A stretch of DNA of 64,000 nt from Pedobacter sp. Leaf176 (GCF_001424305.1 NZ_LMPD01000004.1:310001-374000); one strand, 5' to 3'. Shown: positions 35,664 to 45,402, counted from the stretch's first letter. The notes: generated from the letters alone by a model not told the origin. A program made the numbers and translations.

Positions 35664-38078
35664 ATGGTATATCGATTGGGCTTAAGGTTTATAACCACTA
35701 AGCACATACAACTTTTTAGCTTCGTTTTTTTACTTTGCATTACTCTGACAGTAAATGCTCAATATAAGATTGAAGGTGGTGTTTTTTATAAAAATAAGCC
35801 GCTATCGGCTATATCTGTCTCAATGCTAGGTAATTCGGAGTCTCATCAGGTAACTCAAAGTGATGGACTCGGCAATTTTTTTTTTAATAATCTGGAAAAA
35901 GGCATTTATAGAATTCAGTTTTCTTCTATCAATTTTAAAAGGAAGGAAATTCTAATTTCGCTCAACAGAGATACCATAATCAAAACCAGTCTGGAAGAAT
36001 TAACGAATAGCTTAAATGATGTTCAAATCAATTTCAAAAAACAGCTTATAGGAAAAAAAGTAGATCGAACAGTTTTCAATGTAGAGAATAGTACGGCTGC
36101 AATCGGTACGGATGCTTTAGAATTACTTGCTAAAGTTCCGGGTGTGCGCGTTTTAAATGATAAAGTTTCTTTGGTAGGTAAAGGAGGCCTTAACGTTATG
36201 GTAAACGATAAACTGATTCAATTAACCGGAGATGATTTATCGAATTTTCTTAAATCTATGTCATCTGATAACATTTCAAAAGTTGAGGTGATTACCAATC
36301 CGCCGGCAAAATACGATGCGCAGGGTAATAACGGATTGATCAATATCGTTCTCAAAAAGAATACCTCTGAGGGTTTACGTGGTTCAGTAAATTCAACTTT
36401 TACACAGGCAAACTATCCAACCATTGCTGCAGGTGGAAATTTAAGCTATAAAAAAGATAAGATTAATTTATTTGCAAATTTTAATATCCGTAAAGGTTCT
36501 ACAGTGCCGTTAGAGCAGAGCAATATTTTTTATCAAAACCAAACCTGGACTATTGTAAATAAAGATAGGAATTTCAGGACTGTACCGGGTGGACAGTTTG
36601 GGATCGATTATCAAATATCAAAAAAAACGATTGTTGGTTTATCGTACAATGGCAGTTTGACGAATTTTCATTCAGAAGAAAATATCAAAACCACTATTTT
36701 AAATAATGCTAGACTCGTTGATTCTATTCTTAACTCTGATGCAAACGCAATAATAAAATCGCACTATAACGCTGCTAATTTTTATGTTAAACAAGCATTA
36801 GATTCGGCAGGAAAACAATTAACCATTAACGGTGACTGGTTTAAATATAATGACAATAAAAGCAGGTTTTTTAACAACACCAGCTACTTTCAGGATGGCC
36901 TTGAAATCCCAGGCTCTTTTGCAGAATATTTATCTGAAAGTAATCAGATTATCAATTTATATACGCTTAAGGCTGACGTAGATCTGCCCTACAGATCTTT
37001 TAATCTTTCCTTCGGTTCAAAACTAAGTTTTATAAAAAACGAAAGCAACCTGGCATTTTACAAAAAGCAGAACGAATTTTATCGGCCGGATTTATCACAA
37101 ACAAATGATTTTAATTACCAGGAAAACACGCAGGCAGTTTATATGAACGTTAGCAAAAAAGTTAAAGATTTTGATTTTCAGGCTGGTTTGAGGGCTGAGT
37201 ATTCGCAGGTAAATGGCGAATCGATTAACCAAACCACTGGTAACAGATATTTCCAATTGTTTCCCACATTATTTATGACTTACCGGGCTACTGAAAGCAG
37301 CGTATTCTCGGCAAATTATGGTCGAAGAATTAACCGGCCTGCTTATAAAAAGTTAAATCCATTTCGATGGTATAGCAATCAATTTACTTATGCCGAAGGA
37401 AATCCTTTTTTGCAGCCATCATTTAACAATAACATCGAGTTATCTCATACTTATAAAAGTATTTTCACAACAACACTATCGTTTAATAAGCTAACCAATG
37501 GGTACAATGATGTAAATTTTATTGACCAAAATTCGAATATCCAGATTTATAAACCTGTCAATTTTGTAACAGGTTATAATTACCAGTTAAGTAATTCTTT
37601 TGTTTTTAACAATCTAAAATGGTTGGAAAGCATCAACCAGGTAGACGTTTTTTATAACTTATCGAAATCGAACTTGCCGCAAACTTTAAATAAAGTTAAA
37701 GGTTTTGGAGCCTACTTTTCGACCGTAAATCAATTTGTTTTAAACCGCTCAAAAACGGTGTTGGGCGATATAAGTTTTTGGTATCAGTTTCCGACAGTAG
37801 ATGGTTTGAATAAAAACAAGAGCCAATCTAACGTAGATATCGGGTTAAAAACTTTGCTCTTAAACAAAAAACTTCAGCTGGCCATAAATGCGTCTGATGT
37901 TTTGAAGTCAAATCGGTTTCGTTTTGGTAGTGTGATTAACAATATCCGGCAGGAATACAATAATTATTATGATAATCGCCAGCTGAGAATCAGCATCCGT
38001 TTTAATTTCGGGAATGAAAAAATCAAACAACTCGTTAGAAAAACCGGAAATGAAGAGGAGCGGAGGAGAACCAATTAG
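35664..38078 (+). CDS. Outer-membrane beta-barrel receptor (TonB-receptor-like, OMP_b-brl_3 type)
   Basis: The 804-residue product begins with a signal peptide (residues about 12-31, ending NAQ), then a carboxypeptidase-regulatory-like domain (YKIEGGVFYKNKPLSAISVS), a plug-like segment (AIGTDALELLAKVPGVRVLN then GKGGLNVMVND and VEVITNPPAKYDAQGN) and a barrel of the outer-membrane beta-barrel family 3 (NINRPAYKKLNPF-type and final FNFGNEK strands). No canonical TonB box is obvious. It follows the two M56 genes with a 23-nt gap, so the repressor, two proteases and this receptor look like one transcription unit. Many such proteins have unknown ligands. Confidence 0.88.
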   Translation: MVYRLGLRFITTKHIQLFSFVFLLCITLTVNAQYKIEGGVFYKNKPLSAISVSMLGNSESHQVTQSDGLGNFFFNNLEKGIYRIQFSSINFKRKEILISLNRDTIIKTSLEELTNSLNDVQINFKKQLIGKKVDRTVFNVENSTAAIGTDALELLAKVPGVRVLNDKVSLVGKGGLNVMVNDKLIQLTGDDLSNFLKSMSSDNISKVEVITNPPAKYDAQGNNGLINIVLKKNTSEGLRGSVNSTFTQANYPTIAAGGNLSYKKDKINLFANFNIRKGSTVPLEQSNIFYQNQTWTIVNKDRNFRTVPGGQFGIDYQISKKTIVGLSYNGSLTNFHSEENIKTTILNNARLVDSILNSDANAIIKSHYNAANFYVKQALDSAGKQLTINGDWFKYNDNKSRFFNNTSYFQDGLEIPGSFAEYLSESNQIINLYTLKADVDLPYRSFNLSFGSKLSFIKNESNLAFYKKQNEFYRPDLSQTNDFNYQENTQAVYMNVSKKVKDFDFQAGLRAEYSQVNGESINQTTGNRYFQLFPTLFMTYRATESSVFSANYGRRINRPAYKKLNPFRWYSNQFTYAEGNPFLQPSFNNNIELSHTYKSIFTTTLSFNKLTNGYNDVNFIDQNSNIQIYKPVNFVTGYNYQLSNSFVFNNLKWLESINQVDVFYNLSKSNLPQTLNKVKGFGAYFSTVNQFVLNRSKTVLGDISFWYQFPTVDGLNKNKSQSNVDIGLKTLLLNKKLQLAINASDVLKSNRFRFGSVINNIRQEYNNYYDNRQLRISIRFNFGNEKIKQLVRKTGNEEERRRTN

Positions 38079-38227
38079 AAAATGGAAGAGGTGTGATGTA
38101 AACGAATAACGGGGACAAATATCATCAATATTCCATCTGCGCATATTATTTACTTAGCGACTGGTTGTGGAAGAATAGCTGTCGTAAATGATGAGTGCTT
38201 CCATTATAAAATTTGCATCATCCATAA

Positions 38228-39358
38228 TTAAAACGCTTCAGCTAAACTAATGTAGAATCCACTCTGGCGTTTTTCACTTGCGAGTTTTTCGCCAACACCG
38301 TAATCTAAACGAACACTCAGGCCCTTTGCGGTATCAAAGAAGTACCTGCCGCCAACACCAAAGTTTGGTTTTAGCCTTTTTAGGTTAACATCATCATTAT
38401 TAAAAACCTTTCCGGCCCCTGCAAAGGCAACAATTCCGAATCTGTTCATAAAACGGTAACGCAACTCTAATTGAGAGGCAATCAGGTTTTCGTCGCGGTA
38501 ACGCCCCCCATAATAACCTCTCATTATTTGGTCGTTACCCATTTGTTGTAAGAGGTAGAATGGCTTATTTGAGCCCTGAATGGTATAATAAATACCTTGC
38601 ACACCAAGAACAATTTTTTTGCTTATCGGCCAGAAATTCCTTACATCTAGTTTAATCTGACTTCCGGAAAAACTCTCGCTATCGAAAAAGCGTGGCGCAA
38701 ACTGGTAAGTTACGCGACCGAAAAAACCCTTAGATGGATAGTTGTTAGAATTTCGGGTGTCGTAACTTTGACTAATTCCAATATATATAACTGAACCGCC
38801 ATCTTTATCTAAAATGCCAGGACTATTGCTGAAAATTCCACCCGTAATTTGGTCCGTAAACTTATAATTTTCAAATCCCAGAGAAACACCTGTATAAGCA
38901 TGGCTGATGAAACTTTGCTCTGCATCGAAAAGCACTTTGATTTGGTTCATTATCAACTTGTCTTCGTCTGCTTTTTGTGTGTTGTTCCCGATGCCGTAAA
39001 AATTAAAAGGCATTCTTTTGAAACGTACATCACCGATAAAATGGTATTTATTTCCTGGCGACCACGCGTCACCCTTTAAAGCAACGTTGTATGTTTTTTT
39101 TGTAGAATAGGTGGCATTTAATGAAAAGTTAGAACTCCTTGTTAACGTGTCCTTCCTATCTGTGTAATACGAAAAGATAGCGCCTACACCTAGTTCAAGT
39201 CCTGTTTCTTGAGAATAACCAAAGGAGGGAATGGGTAAGAAACTCGCTTTTCTTGTCGTATCCTTTTCATTTGACAACATTTTTTTTATCAGTTTCATTT
39301 GTGCTATTCCTGAAAAGGAAATTAGAATAAGGGCGAGGAAAAGTCCCGGTTTTTTCAT
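38228..39358 (-). CDS. Omp85/BamA-type outer-membrane barrel protein
   Basis: The 376-residue product has a signal peptide (MKKPGLFLALILISFSGIAQ) and the surface-antigen D15 barrel pattern: SYDTRNSNNYPSKGFFGRV (the family box), ASQLELRYRFMNRFGIVAFAGAGKVF and a last strand ending in Phe. There are no POTRA repeats in the short lead, so this is a barrel-only member and not the essential BamA. It is convergent with the receptor gene. A His/Cys-free interior is expected. Confidence 0.85.
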   Translation of the reverse strand: MKKPGLFLALILISFSGIAQMKLIKKMLSNEKDTTRKASFLPIPSFGYSQETGLELGVGAIFSYYTDRKDTLTRSSNFSLNATYSTKKTYNVALKGDAWSPGNKYHFIGDVRFKRMPFNFYGIGNNTQKADEDKLIMNQIKVLFDAEQSFISHAYTGVSLGFENYKFTDQITGGIFSNSPGILDKDGGSVIYIGISQSYDTRNSNNYPSKGFFGRVTYQFAPRFFDSESFSGSQIKLDVRNFWPISKKIVLGVQGIYYTIQGSNKPFYLLQQMGNDQIMRGYYGGRYRDENLIASQLELRYRFMNRFGIVAFAGAGKVFNNDDVNLKRLKPNFGVGGRYFFDTAKGLSVRLDYGVGEKLASEKRQSGFYISLAEAF

Positions 39359-39442
39359 TGCGCAAAGAAAAGAAAATTTAGTAATAGTTCATTCGTTCAC
39401 TGGTCATTTGTTCATTGGTCACTGCAAACTGCCCACTAAATT

Positions 39443-39641
39443 GGTTAATCGGTTAATTGTTCAAATCGGTTAACAGAATACGTGTTTAATAATCACTAAA
39501 CAAATTAATTTGTGCCTTTGTGTCTTGGTGGTATAAAGTAATATACTGGTTATTGGTTAATTGTTTAAATTGGTTAGCAGAATACGTGTTCAGCAATCAC
39601 AATATAAATTACTTTGTGCCTTCGTGCCTTGGTGGTATAAA
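39443..39641. repeat. Tandem imperfect repeat, 104-bp period
   Basis: Two copies begin at 39451 and 39555 and share GGTTAATTGTT, GAATACGTGTT, and TTTGTGCC-T-TTGG-TGGTATAAA blocks. Alignment by eye gives roughly 85% identity over about 85 bases. The CTTTGTGTCTTGGTGGTATAAA phrase is a familiar Bacteroidota intergenic word. Upstream, 39388-39420 has GTTCATT and TTGGTC tandem words. Confidence 0.75.
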
Positions 39642-39738
39642 TTTCAACTTCTTTAGTTATTTAGATTCGCTATCTACGCCAAACGCAATACGCGCATCGC
39701 TAAAAACTTTTACGTTTTAACCTTTCGGCCTAAATGCC

Positions 39739-39746
39739 TATTTTTG
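39739..39746 (+). promoter_or_regulatory. Candidate -7 element TATTTTTG of the DHS-like gene
   Basis: It matches TAnnTTTG and lies 21 nt before ATG 39768. The in-frame TTG at 39744 sits inside it and is unlikely to be a start. Confidence 0.5.
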
Positions 39747-39767
39747 CGACCAAATAAGTCAAAAAAG

Positions 39768-40748
39768 ATGAGCAATATAAGAGGACCAATATCTCAGTTT
39801 ATGGAGCGTAATTACCTCCATTTTAATGCTGCGGCCATGATGGATGCGGCCAAGGGGTATGAAACGCATTTGGATGAAGGCGGTAAAATGATGATTACAT
39901 TAGCCGGCGCAATGAGTACGGCTGAATTGGGTATTTCACTTGCAGAAATGATTCGCCAGGATAAAGTAGCGATTATTTCTTGTACTGGTGCAAACCTGGA
40001 AGAAGACATCATGAACCTGGTTGCACATTCTCACTATAAACGTGTACCTAATTACAGAGATTTAAGTCCGCAGGATGAATGGGATCTACTGGAAAATCAC
40101 TACAACCGAGTTACCGATACCTGTATTCCTGAAGAAGAAGCCTTCCGTCGTTTACAAAAACACATCCATAAGATATGGAAAGATGCTGATGAAGCGGGTG
40201 AGCGATATTTTCCACATGAATTTATGTACAAAATGCTTTTAAGCGGTGATTTGGAGCAGTATTATGAAATTGATCCCAAGAACTCCTGGATGTTAGCTGC
40301 GGCTGAAAAGAATTTGCCGATTGTGGTTCCGGGATGGGAAGACTCTACAATGGGTAACATCTTTGCTTCTTACGTAATGAAAAAGGAATTAAAGGCGACT
40401 ACGATGAAAAGCGGTATTGAATATATGGGTTGGTTAGCCGATTGGTATATTGCAAACAGTGATGGCAAGGGGATTGGTTTCTTCCAGATTGGCGGTGGTA
40501 TTGCCGGAGATTTTCCGATTTGTGTTGTACCAATGCTTTATCAGGATATGGAGATGGAAAATATACCATTCTGGAGTTATTTCTGTCAGATTTCAGATTC
40601 AACAACTTCATACGGTTCTTATTCCGGTGCGGTTCCAAATGAAAAGATAACCTGGGGTAAACTGGATATTCATACACCAAAGTTTATTGTGGAAAGTGAT
40701 GCAACAATTGTTGCACCGTTAATGTTCGCCTGGATATTAAAACAATAA
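39768..40748 (+). CDS. Deoxyhypusine-synthase-family enzyme
   Basis: The 326-residue product is a bacterial member of the deoxyhypusine synthase family, which in eukaryotes and archaea transfers an aminobutyl group from spermidine to eIF5A. Bacteria lack that substrate, so related enzymes usually act on small polyamines (homospermidine-type chemistry). The NAD-fold segments GKMMITLAGAMSTAELGIS and ISCTGANLEEDI match. The catalytic Lys is kept as K298 in ITWGKLDI, aligned with human Lys329 in a WGK motif. The usual GGGVVKHH segment is changed to IGGGIAGDFPICV, consistent with a different acceptor. The ATG at 39768 follows a good promoter. The downstream terminator shows it is monocistronic. 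Confidence 0.85.
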   Translation: MSNIRGPISQFMERNYLHFNAAAMMDAAKGYETHLDEGGKMMITLAGAMSTAELGISLAEMIRQDKVAIISCTGANLEEDIMNLVAHSHYKRVPNYRDLSPQDEWDLLENHYNRVTDTCIPEEEAFRRLQKHIHKIWKDADEAGERYFPHEFMYKMLLSGDLEQYYEIDPKNSWMLAAAEKNLPIVVPGWEDSTMGNIFASYVMKKELKATTMKSGIEYMGWLADWYIANSDGKGIGFFQIGGGIAGDFPICVVPMLYQDMEMENIPFWSYFCQISDSTTSYGSYSGAVPNEKITWGKLDIHTPKFIVESDATIVAPLMFAWILKQ

Positions 40749-40783
40749 AAGAAAAATTTTGTAAAACAAGTTCAGTCTTAACT

Positions 40784-40818
40784 ATGCCCATTGCGGAAAA
40801 ATCGAAATGGGCATTTTT
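40784..40818 (+). terminator. Terminator after the DHS-like gene
   Basis: Perfect 9-bp arms ATGCCCATT / AATGGGCAT with a 13-nt loop and a T run. Confidence 0.85.
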
Positions 40819-40910
40819 ATTGGCTGACAGGCTGGAATAGGCGTTTGTTTAGAATGATTATAAATTGTATTTCAAGTCAGTATTATGTCATGGGATTTAT
40901 TAATAAGTTA

Positions 40911-40918
40911 TACTTTTG
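40911..40918 (+). promoter_or_regulatory. Candidate -7 element TACTTTTG of the respiratory operon
   Basis: It matches TAnnTTTG about 80 nt before the ActA ATG. There is no good -33 TTG. It is the only such motif between the preceding terminator and the operon. Confidence 0.4.
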
Positions 40919-40999
40919 TTCAAGTTTTGATGGGGCTATCTGGGTTCAATCATCAATTTCATAACTAAAAGTAAATTAAATAAGTATAAAGTGTTCATT

Positions 41000-42301
41000 A
41001 TGAGAGATATCTCGATGATTTTAAAAAGCGTTTGGAAATCGTTATTCGTGTTTTCAGCTATTTCCATTATAGCGGTTTCTACCGTTAGTGCGCAAGATGC
41101 TGCAGAAGGAAGAACGCTTTTCAAGGCTAAATGTACCGCATGTCATGCCTTAGACGCTAAAATGGTTGGTCCTGCTTTAACTGGTGTGTCCGATCGTCAT
41201 TCAGAAGAATTCCTGTTAAAGTGGATTCCGAATTCGCAGGCTATGATTGCTGCCGGAAATCCTGAAGCGGTTAAGCTTTTCAATGAGAATGGTAAAGTAG
41301 CGATGACTTCATTTCCTGAATTGGATGAAGAAAAAGTAAAAAGCATTTTAGCCTACATCAAAGAAGGCGAACCTAAAGCTAAAGGAGATGCAACTGTTGC
41401 TGCATCCAGCGCGGCTAATGGTGGAGGAACTTCCGGTTTATCAATTGCAGGTATTGTTGCAATTGTTGTTGTTGCTATTGTGATTTTAGTAATCTTAGGT
41501 CGTGCTTCTAAATTACTGGAGCGCTTAATTTTGCAAAAACAAGGCATTGAGATTGAAGAAGATGTGCCATTAAAAGTGGGTGTGCGCAAAATGTTTAAGA
41601 ACAAGAAATTTGTGATGTTCTTTATTTTGTGTTTAATCATTGCCTTAGGTTCATGGGGTTGGATGGGTATGTGGAATACTGGCGTTCATACAGGTTACCA
41701 GCCAGTACAACCAATTAAATTCTCTCACGAATTGCACGCAGGCACCAATCAAATTGATTGTCAATATTGCCATAATGGTGCATTCAAGTCAAAGAATGCA
41801 ACTATCCCATCATTAAATGTTTGTATGAACTGCCATAAAGCAGTACAGGCAAGAGACAATTATGAAGGTGAAATCTCGCCTGAAATCAAGAAAATTTATA
41901 ATGCTTTAGGTTACGATCCTGAAACACAGAAATACGATAAGAGTAAAGAGAAACCAATGGAATGGGTGCGTGTACACAATCTTCCTGATTTCGCTTACTT
42001 CAACCACTCTCAGCACGTAGTTGTTGCAGAAGATGCAATTCGTAAAGCGAAAGGATTACAGCCAACTGAACCGGTATGTTTCGCTTGTCACGGTCCGGTT
42101 AACACAATGGAGGAAATTTATCAATACTCTCCGTTAACCATGAAATGGTGTATTAACTGCCATAAAGAGACAGATATTTCCGGTCAGAAAAACAATGCTT
42201 TCTACGCTAAGGTTATCGAAGCGCACGAAAAAATTAAAAAAGGTGAAAAAATCACACCAGCATTATTGGGTGGTTTAGAGTGTGGTAAATGCCACTATTA
42301 A
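41000..42301 (+). CDS. actA: Alternative complex III multiheme cytochrome subunit ActA with an extra N-terminal heme domain
   Basis: The 433-residue product has a signal segment (WKSLFVFSAISIIAVSTVSA) and then a monoheme cytochrome c domain with CTACH at residue 45. A Lys/Ala/Gly linker, a hydrophobic segment near 147-168 and another near 206-226 follow. The classic pentaheme ActA part has CQYCH (254), CMNCH (275), CFACH (360), CINCH (384) and CGKCH (428). ActA passes electrons from the complex. With the fused domain there are six heme c sites in this one chain. Starts at GTG 40991 or ATG 41015 are possible; the ATG at 41000 keeps a charged n-region. It is the first gene of actABCDEF. Confidence 0.94.
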   Translation: MRDISMILKSVWKSLFVFSAISIIAVSTVSAQDAAEGRTLFKAKCTACHALDAKMVGPALTGVSDRHSEEFLLKWIPNSQAMIAAGNPEAVKLFNENGKVAMTSFPELDEEKVKSILAYIKEGEPKAKGDATVAASSAANGGGTSGLSIAGIVAIVVVAIVILVILGRASKLLERLILQKQGIEIEEDVPLKVGVRKMFKNKKFVMFFILCLIIALGSWGWMGMWNTGVHTGYQPVQPIKFSHELHAGTNQIDCQYCHNGAFKSKNATIPSLNVCMNCHKAVQARDNYEGEISPEIKKIYNALGYDPETQKYDKSKEKPMEWVRVHNLPDFAYFNHSQHVVVAEDAIRKAKGLQPTEPVCFACHGPVNTMEEIYQYSPLTMKWCINCHKETDISGQKNNAFYAKVIEAHEKIKKGEKITPALLGGLECGKCHY

Positions 42302-42349
42302 TAGTTAGAGTTTTAGTAAGAACGTTCGATAAACAGTAATATAGCTTAA

Positions 42350-45300
42350 ATGGAAAGCAATAAAAAATACTGGAAAGGCTTAGAGGAGTATAACAATACG
42401 CCCGATTTTGTTAAGAATAACAAAAACGAATTCGCCGAGCCACTTCCAATAGAAGATGTTTTAAATGAAGCAGGGTTAAGCACTGTTACCCCCCGCCGCG
42501 ACTTTTTAAAGGCGTTAGGTTTTGGGTTAGGTGCGGTAACTTTAGCAGCATGTCAAAGTGCTCCGATTCATAAATCTATTCCTTACCTGGTAAAACCTGA
42601 AGAGGTAACACCTGGTATACCCAATTACTATACTTCCAGCTTTAACGGCCAGAGTATTTTAGTTAAAACAAGAGAAGGTCGTCCGATTAAAATCGAACCA
42701 AACCCGAATGCAGGCGAATTTAACCGTGGTACCGATGCGCGCGCTCAGGCTTCAGTGTTAGATTTGTACGATGTTTCAAAGTTGAAAGCGCCTGTTCTAA
42801 AAAGCGAAGAAACAACATGGGCTAAAATAGATACTTACGTAAAAAGCGAACTGGCTAAAGCTCAGGCGGCTGGCAAAAAGATACGTCTTGTTTCATCTAC
42901 GGTTAACAGCCCGTCTACAAATGCAGTTATCGCTACTTTTGTTGCGAAATATCCGGCTGCTAAATTGGTACAATACGATGCTGTTTCTTATACAGGTATC
43001 ATTCAGGCAAACCAAAACAGCTTTGGTAAGGCCGTATTACCAAAGTATAATTTTGATAAAGCAGACTTAATTGTAAGTTTTGGTGCTGATTTCCTTTGTA
43101 CGTGGATTAGCGGCGAAGAGTTTACAGCGCAATACAGCACAAACCGTAGCTATAAATCTTTAGAGAACAAAAAAATGAGCCGCCACATTCAGTTTGAAAG
43201 TGGTATGAGCTTAACAGGTACTAATGCCGATACACGTGTTCCGATTAAATTGTCGGAAGAAGGACCAGCATTAATTGCCTTATATAATGCCATTACAGGT
43301 AATGCTTTGCCAGGTGGCGCGTTACCAAACAACACGACTGCCGATAAAGTAATTAAACTGGCTGCCAAAGAGTTGGTTCAAAATAGAGGCAAAGCAGTTG
43401 TGGTTTGCGGTTCTAATGATGTATCGACACAAATTTTAGTAAATGCCATTAATGCTGCTATTGGCAGTTATGGAACAACGATCGATTTAGATAATCCTTG
43501 TTATTTATATGCTGGTAACGACGCCGAATTTAACGGTTTAATTGCCGAAATGACTCGCGGTGAAGTTGGGGCGATAATGTTCCTGAACAGCAATCCGGCT
43601 TACGATTATCTGGATACCAAAAAATTTGAAGCGGCGTTGAAAAATGTTCCTGCAAAAATATCTTTCGCCGACAGGGCTGATGAAACTGCTTCACTTTGTG
43701 ATGCGATTGCAATTAACCATAACTATTTAGAATCATGGGGTGATGCGAATGCTTACGAAGGATATTATTCAATCGTACAGCCAACCATTAATCCTGTTTT
43801 CAATAGTCGCCAGGCAGAAGAGAGTTTACTGGTTTGGGCAGATGCGCCAGTTAAAGATTATTATCAGTTTGTTCGTAGCAACTGGGAAAGCAAAATGCTT
43901 CCGGCATTGGGCATAACCTGGTCTAACGTTTTAGAAAAAGGTGTCGTAACTGTGGCTGCTAAGCCAGCGGGAACTTACAGTTTCAGCCTGTCATTATCAG
44001 CCGTTGCTACTTCGATAATTAACAGCAGCAAAGCGTTATCAAAAGATGTTCAGCTGCATGTTTATGAAAGCAATCCAATGCGTGATGGTAAAAATGCCAA
44101 CAATGCATTCTTACAGGAACTGCCAGATCCGGTTTCGAAAGTTACATGGGATAACTATGTTGCCCTTGCACCTAAGTTTGCTGAAAGCCTTAAAGTAAAA
44201 GAATTTGACGTTGTTTCCGTAAAAGGTAGCAATGGTTATTCAGTAGATTTGCCAGTATTAATCCAACCAGGACAAGCACAAGGTACAGCTTCTATAGCTT
44301 TAGGTTATGGCCGTACTAAAGTTGGTAAAGCTGGTAACGACGTTGGTAAAAACGCATTCCCTTTTGTATCATTTGTAAATGGAACAATGCAATATGCGAC
44401 AACGGTAACCATTACGCCAACTGGGAGTTATTACGAATTGGCACAAACACAGACGCACCACTCTTTTGAAGGGCGTAATGTAATTCGTGAAGCTACATTT
44501 AAAGAATATCTGAAAAATCCTGCTGCTGGCACAGGTAAAAGCGAAGAAGGGCATAAAAACTATGATCTTTGGGATAAATGGGAGCAACCGGGCAACAGCT
44601 GGGTTATGGCAATCGATTTGAATGCTTGTACAGGTTGCGGTTCATGTGTGGTAGCATGTAATGTAGAAAACAACATCCCCGTAGTAGGTCGTGATGAGGT
44701 TCGTCGTCGTCGTGAAATGCACTGGATTCGTATCGATCGTTACTATAGCTACGAAACGCCAACAGGTGATGTGACAAGAGAAAAGGAAATTGCCAACTTG
44801 GAAGATTTAGACCATGTTTCTGTTGTTCACCAGCCTATGTTATGCCAGCATTGTGATCACGCACCGTGCGAAACAGTTTGTCCGGTATTAGCTACGGTAC
44901 ACTCGTCAGATGGTTTAAACCACATGGCCTATAACCGTTGTGTAGGTACACGTTATTGCGCAAACAACTGTCCATATAAAGTGCGTCGCTTCAATTGGTT
45001 TAATTACTGGAATGATTCCCGTTTCGATAACTATTTAAATAACGAGTTTACCCAATTGGTTTTAAATCCTGATGTAACTACACGTTCACGTGGTGTTATG
45101 GAGAAATGCTCGATGTGTATTCAACGTATACAAGGCGGAAAGCTTCAGGCTAAATTGGAGAAACGTCCTTTAAAAGATGGTGATATCAAAATGGCTTGTC
45201 AGCAAGCTTGTTCAGCTAATGCAATCATCTTCGGTGATGCAAATGATCCTAATTCTGAGGTTTCAAAAGCGTTACGTTCTGAACGTATCTACTACGTTTT

Positions 45301-45376
45301 AGAGGAAATCAATGTGAAACCGGGTATCGGATATATGACTAAAATTAGAAATACAGATACAACAGTACAAGCGTAA
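42350..45376 (+). CDS. actB: Alternative complex III subunit ActB (molybdopterin-like plus iron-sulfur domains)
   Basis: The 1008-residue product combines a large molybdopterin oxidoreductase-like region without evident molybdenum ligands and an electron-transfer ferredoxin-type domain. A twin-arginine signal R49-R50-D-F-L-K precedes a lipobox-like LAAC (Cys68), so export by Tat is expected. From residue 760 lie the Cys groups CTGCGSCVVAC, CQHCDHAPCETVC, CVGTRYCANNC and CSMC...ACQQAC for three [4Fe-4S] clusters and one [3Fe-4S]-like cluster. It is a fused form of the two subunits seen in other quinol-oxidising complexes. It lies 48 nt after actA. Confidence 0.97.
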   Translation: MESNKKYWKGLEEYNNTPDFVKNNKNEFAEPLPIEDVLNEAGLSTVTPRRDFLKALGFGLGAVTLAACQSAPIHKSIPYLVKPEEVTPGIPNYYTSSFNGQSILVKTREGRPIKIEPNPNAGEFNRGTDARAQASVLDLYDVSKLKAPVLKSEETTWAKIDTYVKSELAKAQAAGKKIRLVSSTVNSPSTNAVIATFVAKYPAAKLVQYDAVSYTGIIQANQNSFGKAVLPKYNFDKADLIVSFGADFLCTWISGEEFTAQYSTNRSYKSLENKKMSRHIQFESGMSLTGTNADTRVPIKLSEEGPALIALYNAITGNALPGGALPNNTTADKVIKLAAKELVQNRGKAVVVCGSNDVSTQILVNAINAAIGSYGTTIDLDNPCYLYAGNDAEFNGLIAEMTRGEVGAIMFLNSNPAYDYLDTKKFEAALKNVPAKISFADRADETASLCDAIAINHNYLESWGDANAYEGYYSIVQPTINPVFNSRQAEESLLVWADAPVKDYYQFVRSNWESKMLPALGITWSNVLEKGVVTVAAKPAGTYSFSLSLSAVATSIINSSKALSKDVQLHVYESNPMRDGKNANNAFLQELPDPVSKVTWDNYVALAPKFAESLKVKEFDVVSVKGSNGYSVDLPVLIQPGQAQGTASIALGYGRTKVGKAGNDVGKNAFPFVSFVNGTMQYATTVTITPTGSYYELAQTQTHHSFEGRNVIREATFKEYLKNPAAGTGKSEEGHKNYDLWDKWEQPGNSWVMAIDLNACTGCGSCVVACNVENNIPVVGRDEVRRRREMHWIRIDRYYSYETPTGDVTREKEIANLEDLDHVSVVHQPMLCQHCDHAPCETVCPVLATVHSSDGLNHMAYNRCVGTRYCANNCPYKVRRFNWFNYWNDSRFDNYLNNEFTQLVLNPDVTTRSRGVMEKCSMCIQRIQGGKLQAKLEKRPLKDGDIKMACQQACSANAIIFGDANDPNSEVSKALRSERIYYVLEEINVKPGIGYMTKIRNTDTTVQA

Positions 45377-45402
45377 GCTTTAGTATAAAGAAAATACAAA
45401 TT

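Larger units (their letters stand above)
39359..39767. other. Intergenic region before the DHS-like gene
   Basis: About 400 bases without a credible gene. The contents are the repeat described above, several GTTCATTG/GGTCACTG words at 39388-39425, and a promoter motif at 39739. Confidence 0.5.

Noticed and set aside
39388..39480. GTTCATT/GGTCACT words considered as a CRISPR-like array
   Set aside because: Repeats are only 6-8 bases, with unequal spacing and no spacer pattern or cas genes.
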